Assembly: GCA_030446945.1 (NCBI GenBank)
Contig: JAUJMI010000170.1
Location: 1 to 7,415, forward strand
From: Longimicrobium sp.
GTDB taxonomy: Bacteria; Gemmatimonadota; Gemmatimonadetes; Longimicrobiales; Longimicrobiaceae
Length of the DNA: 7,415 nt
Direction of reading: 5' to 3'
Part shown: positions 1 to 6,079 of the stretch, piece by piece
Numbering within the stretch: the first letter of the stretch is position 1
Layout: each line of letters opens with the position of its first letter
Notes under the pieces: generated by a model
Databases searched by the model: none
What the model was told of the DNA's origin: nothing
What the model saw: only the letters and a program-made list of their open reading frames with translations
Program-made: the position numbers and the translations under genes

Positions 1-263
1 TGTTCCTGGCCGGGATGCCCGCGGCCACCGTGGGGACGATGTGCACCTGCGCCGGGCCGCCGGACACCATCGCGCGTGGGTCGTCCACGGTGTTCATCGG
101 CGGGAAGCCGGCGGCGCGGGTGGGGGACACGACCATGCACGGCGGCATCATCACGGAGGGCGCCCCCACGGTGCTGATCGGCGATTCTGGCGGCGACGGG
201 GCGGGCACGCGCCATGAGCACCGCGCGCCGGTCCGCCGCTCCCCTGGGTCTGGAGGGTATTAA
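1..263 (+). CDS. PAAR-repeat spike-tip protein, 3' part only
   Basis: PAAR proteins cap the VgrG-like spike of type VI secretion and related extracellular contractile injection systems and often carry or recruit effectors. The reading frame is open from the left edge (first full codon at base 3) to TAA at 261-263. It shows the family's repeated pattern: a degenerate MPAATVGT unit, CTCAGPPDTI, a GS.TVFIGGKPAARVGD unit with the name-giving PAAR, then THGG-like TTMHGGII and a closing PTVLIG. In full-length relatives the same series is preceded by another VGD...C...GG block, so the ATG at 15 is internal and the true start lies outside the window. After the last repeat come about 25 polar residues rich in Gly, Arg and Ser with no recognisable domain, so no effector toxin is fused here. 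Family assignment is firm. Whether the machine is a T6SS or an eCIS cannot be told from this fragment. Confidence 0.85.
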   Translation, partial: FLAGMPAATVGTMCTCAGPPDTIARGSSTVFIGGKPAARVGDTTMHGGIITEGAPTVLIGDSGGDGAGTRHEHRAPVRRSPGSGGY

Positions 264-303
264 AGGTTCCCGGAGCGGCAGCCAGAGGGAGCCGCCCCCG
301 CAC

Positions 304-540
304 CCGACCTCCTGAACGGAGCACCGCCCGGTCCGTGCCTCCGCGCCGGGTTCGGGCGCGGAGTGAAGGAAGCGATCCATGCCGCCGGCTCGCCACTGGC
401 CCGTGTTCCTCCGCCAGGCCCGTACCGCCTGCGGGCGCGGGGGCCGGTTCGATACGGGTGGCGTCGGTCGTCTCCTTCACGCCGCGCCCCGCGACGGCGT
501 GGAGGCAGATGCGGCGTAGTGCTCCGTTCAGGAAGTTCGG
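304..540. repeat. Long imperfect inverted repeat (foldback or MITE-like element)
   Basis: This element fills almost the whole gene-free stretch 264-561. A perfect 15-bp terminal inverted repeat, TCCTGAACGGAGCAC, lies at 310-324 with its complement at 519-533. With one gap it extends outward to 304 and 540. Inward, the arms 310-375 and 468-533 align without gaps at 49 of 66 positions by hand count, far above chance, and weaker complementarity continues toward the centre near 421. Each arm also holds its own hairpin: 339-347 with 355-363 (9 bp, perfect) on the left, and 478-484 with 495-501 (7 bp) on the right. No protein is encoded and no clear target-site duplication is seen. It could be a decayed foldback mobile element or a structured RNA. 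The rest of 264-561 shows nothing else identifiable. Confidence 0.7.
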
Positions 541-561
541 CGCAGCTTCTTCAACACGCTT

Positions 562-1107
562 CTAACCCGGCTCGTCCGTGAGGGCGCGCAGCTTCAGCAT
601 CGTCGCCCAGTTGCGCGTGGTGGCCCTGTCGCCGAGCAGGCGGTTGAGGGCATCGGGGAGGCGGCTTTCGAGGACGCCGTCCCTGCACCACATGTACGCC
701 ACGCGGCGGCCGAGGGCGAGCGAGTCCGTGCCCCAGTCCTCCTTTGTAAGCGGCTCCAGCAGCCCCCTGTCCGCGGGGTCGCGCAGCACGGTGACCAGGA
801 AGCGCGACGGATTCTCCACGTCCCCGAACGGGTTGCCGTCGATCGCCTCGGCCACCTCCGCCGCGGTGAGCACCGTCACGCGCGAGGAAACGCCAGTCCT
901 GGCGACGATCGCCCCCTCGATGCGCGCGGCGGCGTCATCCGCTTCGACGTCCGTAGCCGTGTAGACGACGTTGCCGCTGTTGAGGAGCGTCTTCACGTCC
1001 CCGAAACCGATCTCCGCGACGAGGGCGCGCAGCTCCGCCATCGCGATGCGCTTCGCCTTGCCGACGTTGATGCCGCGCAGCAGTGCGGCCTGCTTGCCCG
1101 TTGCCAT
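562..1107 (-). CDS. DUF1697 family protein
   Basis: This is a complete 181-residue protein, the usual size for DUF1697 (about 180). The N-terminal signature is ALLRGINVG at residues 8-16, followed by MAELRALV, a GF..VKTLLNSGNVVY block (34-49) and the typical C-terminal ATTRNWATMLKL (162-173). DUF1697 proteins are small, cytosolic, ferredoxin-like-fold proteins of unknown biochemical function, so no activity is assigned. The ATG at 1107 follows the stop of the upstream membrane-protein gene by only 12 bases, which implies co-transcription. A GAGAG about ten bases before the ATG overlaps the upstream stop and is a plausible ribosome site. The gene ends beside the inverted repeat at 304-540, and no hairpin-plus-U-tract terminator was found behind it. 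Confidence 0.9.
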   Translation of the reverse strand: MATGKQAALLRGINVGKAKRIAMAELRALVAEIGFGDVKTLLNSGNVVYTATDVEADDAAARIEGAIVARTGVSSRVTVLTAAEVAEAIDGNPFGDVENPSRFLVTVLRDPADRGLLEPLTKEDWGTDSLALGRRVAYMWCRDGVLESRLPDALNRLLGDRATTRNWATMLKLRALTDEPG

Positions 1108-1119
1108 TTTGGCCGGCTC

Positions 1120-1515
1120 TCAATCCGTGGCGATCACGATGAAGATCATCACGACCATCACCAGGAACGCGACGACGAAGGCGAGTGCGCCGAGCGCGAG
1201 CTGCACGGGGATGCCGACCGGCCGCGGTCCGGAGAGAGTGCGGTCGATGACCCACGCGCTGATCCCATCGGCACCGCCAGGGCGGCGGTGTGGAGGAGCA
1301 TCGACGCGCGGTCGAAGTGCGCGATCGACTCGCCGCGCACCGAGGAAGGGGAACGAGCTTCCAGCCACTATCCCCGCGAACCACACCGGCCACAGGGCCG
1401 GGGTGCCGAAACGGCGCCCCGCCGCCACCGCCACGACCACGTAAACGAGGACGAGGACAAGAGATGCGGCGGCTGGACTCCAATCCACGACTACCGATGA
1501 CACACTGAAGTTCAC
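1120..1515 (-). CDS. Small integral membrane protein, apparently with two compensating frameshifts
   Basis: No family is recognised. Starting from GTG at 1515, with GGAG ten or so bases upstream, the frame stays open for 131 codons to TGA at 1120-1122. It encodes membrane helices at about residues 13-33, 38-58 and 103-129. The middle, about 26 codons, looks wrong: in the open frame it is an Arg/Pro-rich hydrophilic run with about half G/C third positions. The neighbouring frame over 1265-1340 has G or C in all 25 third positions and encodes a hydrophobic segment (SMLLHTAALAVPMG) that would complete a third helix leading into ISAWVIDRTL. One extra base near 1340-1341 and one missing base in the CCC at 1264-1266 explain both switches. 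Either the assembly has two indels or the gene carries two real, mutually compensating mutations. It is likely co-transcribed with the DUF1697 gene 12 bases downstream. Confidence 0.6.
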   Translation of the reverse strand: MNFSVSSVVVDWSPAAASLVLVLVYVVVAVAAGRRFGTPALWPVWFAGIVAGSSFPFLGARRVDRALRPRVDAPPHRRPGGADGISAWVIDRTLSGPRPVGIPVQLALGALAFVVAFLVMVVMIFIVIATD

Positions 1516-1559
1516 GTGACGGGCTCTCCGGCGGAGTGGGTCGGTGCGGCGGGCGACGC

Positions 1560-1589
1560 ATAGTGCTCCGCGCTCAGAGGCGTTGTCAA
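1560..1589 (-). promoter_or_regulatory. Candidate sigma-70-type promoter for the membrane protein/DUF1697 unit
   Basis: On the minus strand there is a perfect -35 hexamer TTGACA (plus 1584-1589), an 18-base spacer, and CACTAT (plus 1560-1565), which keeps the important A2 and T6 of the -10 consensus. Transcription would begin about 35-40 bases before the GTG start at 1515. The -35 lies inside the 9-base palindrome GTTGTCAAC (1582-1590). Confidence 0.4.
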
Positions 1590-1620
1590 CGGAATCGCTC
1601 GCGAGACGTGATGAAAAGCC

Positions 1621-1653
1621 GCGCACGGCCCGGCGCTTGCGAGGGCCGCGCGC
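1621..1653 (+). other. Stem-loop in the leader of the dehydrogenase-hydrolase gene
   Basis: GCGCACGGCCC (1621-1631) can pair with GGGCCGCGCGC (1643-1653) at 10 of 11 positions around an 11-base loop. It lies about 25 bases before the ribosome site of the gene at 1687. In DNA this GC-rich it could be chance. A role in the leader RNA is only a possibility. Confidence 0.3.
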
Positions 1654-1676
1654 CTTACGCGGGCACCCATGGGACT

Positions 1677-1682
1677 GGAGGG
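1677..1682 (+). promoter_or_regulatory. Shine-Dalgarno site that sets the start at 1687
   Basis: GGAGGG lies four bases before the ATG at 1687. An in-frame ATG at 1669 also exists, but it precedes this site and has no comparable one of its own. Starting at 1687 also begins the protein directly before the first strand of the Rossmann fold, as is usual for the family. Confidence 0.7.
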
Positions 1683-1686
1683 AACG

Positions 1687-3717
1687 ATGAAGATACGGCT
1701 GAGGCCGGCGGGCGATCAGGTGATCGTCATCACGGGGGCGGACAGCGGGATTGGGCTGGTGACGGCGCGCGAGGCGGCGCGGCGTGGGGCGCGGGTGGTG
1801 ATCAGCTCGCGCAACCCGGAGGCGCTCGCCCGTATCGCGGACGACCTGCGCGCCCTGGGCACGGAGGCCGAGTGGCTGGCCGGCGACGTGGGCGACGAGC
1901 GGGCGATGCGCGAGCTGGCGCGCGTGGCGGTGCACGCCTTCGGGCGCATCGACACCTGGGTCAACAACGCCGGGGTCGGCATCTTCGGCGAGCTGGAGAA
2001 GACGCCGCTGGGAGACGCGCGGCGCCTCTTCGAGACGAACTACTGGGGAATGGTGCACGGCGCGCTCGCCGCGCTCCCGCACCTCCGGCGCAACGGCGGC
2101 GCGCTGATCAACGTGGGAAGCGTGGAGAGCGGCGTGCCCATCCCGCTGCACGGGCACTACGCGGCCAGCAAGCACGCCGTCAAGGGCTTCACCGACGCGT
2201 TGCGCATGGAGCTGGAGCGCGAGGGCGCGCCCGTGGCGGTGACGCTCATACGCCCGGCGTCCATCGACACGCCCTTCACCGAGCACGCGCACAACCACAT
2301 GGAGGGCGCCGATCCCGAGATTCCTCCCCCCGTCTACGCGCCCGAGGTGGTGGCGGACGCCATCCTGCACTGCGCCGAGCACCCGCGGCGCGAGCTGATC
2401 GTGGGCGGGTCGGGGAAGCAGATGTCGATGATGTGGCGCTGGGCCCCGCGCCTCTTCGGCAGCTACGCGGAGAACGTGATCTGGGAGCAGGAGCGGGCCC
2501 CGCAGGGCAGCAAGCGCCGCAACGACGCGCTCTACGCACCCACCACGGCCGGCAGCGAGCGCGGCGACTACCCGGGGCACGTGATGGAGTCCAGCGCGTA
2601 CACCAGCGCCGCCGAGAACCCGCTCCGCTCCGCCCTCCTGCTGGGCATCCTGGGCGTTGGGACGGTGTGGGCGGTGCGCTCCGGGCTTTTCGGACGGGTG
2701 TACGGCGGGGCGCGCGCGCGTGTCACCGGCGACACCATGGCGCGCGCCACCCGCGAGATGCGGCACGTGCTGGAGCACCTGGAGATGCTGGGCGGCAAGC
2801 CGGTCGAACAGCTCACCCCCGAGGAGGCGCGGCGCCAGCCCACCCCCGCCGAGGCGGTGTTGGCGCTGCTGCGCAAGCACGGCAAAAGCGCGGAGCCGGA
2901 GGAGGTCGGGAGCGTGGTGGACCGCACCATCCCCGGCCCGGGCGGGCCGCTGCCGGTGCGCATCTACGCGCCGCGCGGGGCGGGGCCCTTCCCGGTGATC
3001 GTGTACACGCACGGCGGCGGGTGGGTGATCGCCACCAACGACACGTACGACTCCTCCGCGCGCGCGCTGTGCAACGCGGTGGACGCGGTGGTGATGTCCG
3101 TGGAGTACCGCAAGGGGCCGGAGCACCGCTTCCCGGCCGCGCACGAGGATGCCTACACGGCCTACGTGTGGGCGCTCGCCAACGCGGCGGAGATCGACGG
3201 CGACGCACACCGCATCGCGCTGGCGGGGGAGAGCGCGGGCGCGAACCTCGCCATCTCCACGGCGGTGATCGCGCGCGATCGTGGGGTGCGGCTCCCGGCG
3301 CACATCCTGGCGGTGTACCCCATCGCCGACGGCAACACGGACTCCGAGTCGTACGAGGAGAACGCGGACGCCAAGCCGCTCAACCGGCCGATGATGCAGT
3401 GGTTCCTGCACCACTACCTGCGCGGCGCGGCGGACACGGGGCACCCGCTGATCTCGCTGATCCACGCGGACCTGCACGGGCTGCCGCCGGTCACCGTCAT
3501 CACGGCGGAGATCGACCCGCTCCGCTCGGACGGCGAGCACCTGTACGACCGGCTGCGCGACTCCGGCGTGCCGGTGAAGTACCACCTCTACAAGGGCGTC
3601 ACCCACGAGTTCTTTGGGATGGGTGCGGTGGTGGGCGAGGCGCGCAACGCCGTGAACAAGGCCGCCGCCGCCCTGAGCTCAGCCCTGGAGCGGCCGCTGG
3701 CGGAAACGCGCTCGTAG
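1687..3717 (+). CDS. Fusion of short-chain dehydrogenase and HSL-type alpha/beta hydrolase
   Basis: The protein has 676 residues in two enzyme halves. Residues 8 to about 235 are a classical short-chain dehydrogenase: TGADSGIG cofactor loop (16-23), NNAG (93-96), catalytic Ser145, Tyr158 and Lys162 (YAASK). An Arg after the second strand (SSRN) suggests NADP(H). A tail typical of membrane-linked members ends in a hydrophobic stretch, SALLLGILGVGTVWAVR (315-331), likely a membrane helix. From about 355 comes a hormone-sensitive-lipase (family IV) hydrolase with its own N-terminal cap region: oxyanion HGGG (442-445), nucleophile Ser516 in GESAG, Asp610 in DPLR, and His640 in THEFF. Both sites look complete, so the protein may reduce or oxidise a carbonyl/alcohol and cleave an ester, perhaps at the membrane; the substrate is unknown. 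No stop, indel signature or good internal ribosome site separates the halves, so it reads as a true fusion. The usual forms are separate proteins of about 330 and 310-330 residues. Confidence 0.88.
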   Translation: MKIRLRPAGDQVIVITGADSGIGLVTAREAARRGARVVISSRNPEALARIADDLRALGTEAEWLAGDVGDERAMRELARVAVHAFGRIDTWVNNAGVGIFGELEKTPLGDARRLFETNYWGMVHGALAALPHLRRNGGALINVGSVESGVPIPLHGHYAASKHAVKGFTDALRMELEREGAPVAVTLIRPASIDTPFTEHAHNHMEGADPEIPPPVYAPEVVADAILHCAEHPRRELIVGGSGKQMSMMWRWAPRLFGSYAENVIWEQERAPQGSKRRNDALYAPTTAGSERGDYPGHVMESSAYTSAAENPLRSALLLGILGVGTVWAVRSGLFGRVYGGARARVTGDTMARATREMRHVLEHLEMLGGKPVEQLTPEEARRQPTPAEAVLALLRKHGKSAEPEEVGSVVDRTIPGPGGPLPVRIYAPRGAGPFPVIVYTHGGGWVIATNDTYDSSARALCNAVDAVVMSVEYRKGPEHRFPAAHEDAYTAYVWALANAAEIDGDAHRIALAGESAGANLAISTAVIARDRGVRLPAHILAVYPIADGNTDSESYEENADAKPLNRPMMQWFLHHYLRGAADTGHPLISLIHADLHGLPPVTVITAEIDPLRSDGEHLYDRLRDSGVPVKYHLYKGVTHEFFGMGAVVGEARNAVNKAAAALSSALERPLAETRS

Positions 3718-3725
3718 CGCTCGTA
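3708..3725 (+). repeat. Tandem 9-mer duplication across the stop codon
   Basis: GCGCTCGTA occurs twice in tandem with no mismatch. The first copy and the following G provide the last codons and the TAG stop of the fusion gene. It looks like a small slippage duplication, with no function inferred. Confidence 0.6.
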
Positions 3726-3743
3726 CGCGGGGGACGCGGAGCG

Positions 3744-3767
3744 GGCCGGCGGCAGCTGCCGCCGGCC
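3744..3767. terminator. 24-bp perfect palindrome between convergent genes, terminator-like
   Basis: GGCCGGCGGCAG is followed directly by its exact complement CTGCCGCCGGCC. It sits in the 61-base gap between the ends of the fusion gene (plus) and the Rho_N gene (minus). It would form a very stable hairpin in either transcript. Neither side has a clear U-tract, so intrinsic termination is uncertain. Confidence 0.5.
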
Positions 3768-3778
3768 AGCATCGCCTT

Positions 3779-4072
3779 CTAACGACTCACCGCGCGGATC
3801 AGCTCGTCCTTGTTCATCTTGCTGCGCCCCTCGATCTTCTTTTCCCTCGCCATGTTGTAGAGCTCGTCGCGCGTGTGCTCCTCCAGCGGACGGTTGGGGT
3901 TCCCCGTGCCCTGCGTGCGCTTGTTGGGCGTGCGCCCCTCCTCGCGCCGGTGCTTGTTGACCGTACGCCCGGCGATCTCCTGCGCCTCGTCCTCGGGCAC
4001 GCCGCGCGCCTCTGCGCTCCCCTTGATGTGCTCGTACATCCGCTCGTCCTTGCGATTCCATCCGCGGGGCAT
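3779..4072 (-). CDS. Small Rho_N-domain protein ('plasmid stabilisation protein' type)
   Basis: The protein has 97 residues and is rich in charged residues (K, R, E, D), with no signal peptide or membrane segment. The N-terminal half (MPRGWNRKDERMYEHIKG, then EDEAQEIAGRTVNKHRREEG) matches a widespread bacterial family usually annotated as plasmid stabilisation protein. A GTGNPNRPLE linker leads to a C-terminal Rho_N/SAP-like motif, about residues 65-95, ending RSKMNKDELIRAV. In Rho the same module helps bind RNA, and SAP modules bind DNA, so a nucleic-acid-binding or stress role is reasonable but undemonstrated. The name does not imply a plasmid. The start at 4072 is supported by GGAGG seven bases upstream. 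The gene is divergent from the DUF983 gene across a 159-base gap and converges on the fusion gene. Confidence 0.85.
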   Translation of the reverse strand: MPRGWNRKDERMYEHIKGSAEARGVPEDEAQEIAGRTVNKHRREEGRTPNKRTQGTGNPNRPLEEHTRDELYNMAREKKIEGRSKMNKDELIRAVSR

Positions 4073-4156
4073 GGCCGCCTCCTCTCCCGGGTTCGCGCTG
4101 CGCCGTTCCGTCGCGGGGTGCCACCTCCGTGCCATGTGGTGTATCACTCGGCAGAA

Positions 4157-4183
4157 GTGCAGCCGGTGGCATTCCGGCTGCGC
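4157..4183 (+). promoter_or_regulatory. Stem-loop upstream of the DUF983 gene
   Basis: GCAGCCGG (4159-4166) pairs exactly with CCGGCTGC (4174-4181) around a 7-base loop and extends by one G-U and one G-C pair. It lies about 50 bases before the ATG at 4232. It could be a leader hairpin or an operator. No convincing -35/-10 pair was found for either divergent gene in 4073-4231. Confidence 0.3.
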
Positions 4184-4231
4184 GGGGCGAGCTTGGTGGC
4201 GCGGTGGAGGAACTCGTGGCTGGAGGATGAG

Positions 4232-4699
4232 ATGAGCGGACCGGAGCGCCCCTGGGCGAACCCGGAGGAGCTGAGCCTGAAGCGGGCCGGGCGGCTGTAC
4301 GGGCGCGGAATCACGCTGCGCTGCCCGCACTGCGGCAAGGCGCGGCTCCTGAAGTCGTGGTTCAAGCTGAAGCACAAGTGCCCGGAGTGCGGGCTGCGGT
4401 CGGACCGGGGAGAGGAGGACTTCTTCCTGGGCGGGATCCTGTTCAACTACGTCTTCTGCGGGCTCGTCTTCCTGGTGGCGGTGGTGCTGATCGTGGCCTT
4501 CACCTGGCCCGCCGTGCCGTGGGACTTCCTGCAGTGGGGCGGGATCGCTTTCATCGCCATCCTGCCGTTCCTCTTCTATCCCTTCTCGCTCACCACCTGG
4601 CTCGCGTCGGACATCCTGATCAAGCCCGTGACCGACGAAGAGATGGAGTGGCACCGCGCCAGCCGGGAAGGCGAGTTCCGCAGGCAGCGCGTCCGCTGA
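4232..4699 (+). CDS. DUF983 family zinc-ribbon membrane protein
   Basis: The 155-residue protein fits DUF983 well. A cytosolic zinc ribbon, CPHC (31-34) and CPEC (50-53), is followed by the family hallmark GL..DRGEEDFFLGGILFNYV (54-73). Two membrane helices follow, about 68-91 and 99-120, and then a charged tail. The family is uncharacterised; the ribbon presumably binds Zn and the helices anchor it in the inner membrane. The start at 4232 is chosen because GGAGG lies five bases upstream and the conserved region begins soon after. The same frame is open much further upstream, but that part is antisense to the Rho_N gene and unlike the family. The downstream gap is filled by the repeat cassette at 4710-4846, and the next gene is convergent, so it is probably transcribed alone. 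Confidence 0.88.
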   Translation: MSGPERPWANPEELSLKRAGRLYGRGITLRCPHCGKARLLKSWFKLKHKCPECGLRSDRGEEDFFLGGILFNYVFCGLVFLVAVVLIVAFTWPAVPWDFLQWGGIAFIAILPFLFYPFSLTTWLASDILIKPVTDEEMEWHRASREGEFRRQRVR

Positions 4700-4709
4700 A
4701 ACGGGGGCT

Positions 4710-4846
4710 CTCACGCGGAGGCGCGGAGAACTGCAACTGCAGCTCGCAGAGAGGCACGGAGGAACGGCTTCTCTGTGGCTTTCTATTCCTTCTGTGGCCT
4801 CGGTGTGAAGCTTTTTCGGTTTGTTTTCTCCGCGTCTCCGCGTGAG
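4710..4846. repeat. Cassette of short related direct and inverted repeats
   Basis: The outer arms 4710-4730 and 4826-4846 are inverted copies matching at 20 of 21 positions. Between them lie a diverged direct copy (4743-4764, CTCGCAGAGAGGCACGGAGG core) and a diverged inverted copy (4786-4810). All four are variants of one unit of about 21-25 bases. The left half is purine-rich, the right half pyrimidine- and T-rich, so a transcript could fold into one long hairpin. The cassette sits exactly between the ends of the convergent DUF983 and flavin-monooxygenase genes. It may act as a bidirectional terminator or be a dispersed intergenic repeat (MITE/REP-like). No protein is credible here. Confidence 0.7.
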
Positions 4847-4859
4847 GCAAGTCGTAGAA

Positions 4860-5900
4860 CTACGCCCGCCGCGCGACCTCCGCGCGCACCACCGGCGCCA
4901 CGCGCGTGCCGAACAGCTCGATGGAGCGCATGATCTGGCGGTGCGGCATCGTGCCGACGCTGAACTGCACCAGGAAGCGGTTGTGCCGGAAGATCTCGTG
5001 CTGGAAGAGGATCTTCTCCGCCACCTCCTCCGGGCTCGCCACGAAGCTGGCGCCGCGCAGGGTGCGCGACGCGTCGAACGCCGCGCGCGTGAGCGGTGGC
5101 CAGCCGCGCTCGCGCCCGATGCGATTCATCGTCACCGCCGTGGGGCCGAACGCCTCGTCCGCCGCCTGCCGCGAGGTTTCCGCGATGTAGCCGTGCGAGT
5201 TGATGCTGACGGGGAGCTTCGCGGGATCGTGCCCGGCGCGGCGTGCCGTCTCGCGATAAAGATCCACGAAAGGCGCGAACCGCTCCGGCTGCCCCCCGAT
5301 GATGGCGAGGGCCATCGGCAGTCCCAACGTGGCGGCACGTGCCACCGATTGCGGCGTGCCGCCCACCGCCACCCACACCGGCAGCGCGTCCTGGATCGGC
5401 CGCGGGTACACGCCCTGCCCCGTGAGCGGCGCCCGGTGCCGCCCCGTCCACGACACGCGCTCGCCCTCGCGCAGCTTCAGGAGCAGCTCCAGCTTCTCGG
5501 CGAATAGCTCGTCGTAGTCGTGCAAATCGTAGCCGAAGAGCGGGAAGGACTCGATGAAGGACCCGCGCCCCGCCATGATCTCCGCCCGCCCGCCGGAGAG
5601 CAGGTCGAGCGTGGCGAACTCCTGGAAGACGCGCACCGGGTCGTCCGAGCTGAGCACCGTGACGGCGCTGGTCAGGCGGATGCGCTTCGTCCGCATCGCC
5701 GCCGCGGCCAGCACCACGGCGGGCGACGAGACGACGTAGTCCGGACGGTGGTGCTCGCCCACGCCGAAGACGTCCAGCCCCACCTGGTCCGCCAGCTCGA
5801 TCTCCTCCATCAGCTCGCGCAGCCGCTCGGCGGGGCTGATCGTCTCCCCCGTCGCCGGGTCGGGCGTGGCTTCCGCGAAGGTGTAGATGCCGAGTTCCAC
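4860..5900 (-). CDS. LLM-class (luciferase-like) flavin-dependent oxidoreductase
   Basis: The 346-residue protein has the usual length for this TIM-barrel family (bacterial luciferase-like, COG2141). It begins (V/M)[14 protein letters not shown] with an N-terminal barrel strand, then [18 protein letters not shown] (43-60), [19 protein letters not shown] (73-91), the strongly conserved [19 protein letters not shown] (96-114) and a late [13 protein letters not shown] (174-186). Members use FMNH2 or reduced F420 for monooxygenation or hydride transfer; this subgroup is mostly uncharacterised and the substrate cannot be read from sequence. GTG at 5900 is chosen because it opens the conserved N-terminus and no in-frame ATG lies nearby; its ribosome site is weak. 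It follows a terminator after the lipoprotein gene and so is likely transcribed separately, though no clear promoter was seen in 5901-6018. Confidence 0.9.
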   Translation of the reverse strand: MELGIYTFAEATPDPATGETISPAERLRELMEEIELADQVGLDVFGVGEHHRPDYVVSSPAVVLAAAAMRTKRIRLTSAVTVLSSDDPVRVFQEFATLDLLSGGRAEIMAGRGSFIESFPLFGYDLHDYDELFAEKLELLLKLREGERVSWTGRHRAPLTGQGVYPRPIQDALPVWVAVGGTPQSVARAATLGLPMALAIIGGQPERFAPFVDLYRETARRAGHDPAKLPVSINSHGYIAETSRQAADEAFGPTAVTMNRIGRERGWPPLTRAAFDASRTLRGASFVASPEEVAEKILFQHEIFRHNRFLVQFSVGTMPHRQIMRSIELFGTRVAPVVRAEVARRA

Positions 5901-6018
5901 GATGCTTGTCCGGTCAGGCGGGGAGCGCGGCCGCTTCGGCCAGCAGCTGGTGCGAGCACGCCGCGCCGCGTAGCCGTGGCCTCTGCGTCTCGATGTGATG
6001 CGCGGTTGTCCCGGCAAG

Positions 6019-6057
6019 AAGAGGCCCCTCCGCCGGATCAGAGCGGAGGGGCCTTTT
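6019..6057 (-). terminator. Intrinsic terminator after the lipoprotein gene
   Basis: GGCCCCTCCGC (6023-6033) pairs perfectly with GCGGAGGGGCC (6043-6053) around a 9-base loop, and the stem extends through A/T pairs at its base. On the minus strand it is followed by TCTTCTT. On the plus strand it is followed by TTTT, but no plus gene precedes it. It lies 23 bases past the lipoprotein stop, so it most likely ends that transcript before the flavin-monooxygenase gene. Confidence 0.8.
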
Positions 6058-6079
6058 GGTCGGGACCGCGCATGCGCCG

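Noticed and set aside
214..315. A 33-codon frame starting ATG at 214 that overlaps the PAAR tail and ends at the foldback element, possibly a truncated gene
   Set aside because: It has no clear ribosome site and no recognisable motif. High GC makes short open frames with G/C third positions common on any strand.
1516..3606. Very long minus-strand open frame covering the fusion gene
   Set aside because: It is antisense to a gene with two complete catalytic motif sets, and its translation is low-complexity Arg/Ala/His. Only its last 131 codons (1515-1120) look like a protein.
2737..3717. A separate hydrolase gene starting at the internal Met near 2737
   Set aside because: No Shine-Dalgarno sequence precedes it and the upstream frame runs in without a break, so a fusion is the simpler reading.
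3875..4231. Upstream extension of the DUF983 frame by about 119 codons
   Set aside because: It is antisense to the Rho_N gene and unlike the family. The good ribosome site is at 4222-4226, directly before the ATG at 4232.
4357..4850. Open frames on both strands through the repeat cassette
   Set aside because: Their translations are repeats of the cassette units or shadows of DUF983 in another frame, with no ribosome site.
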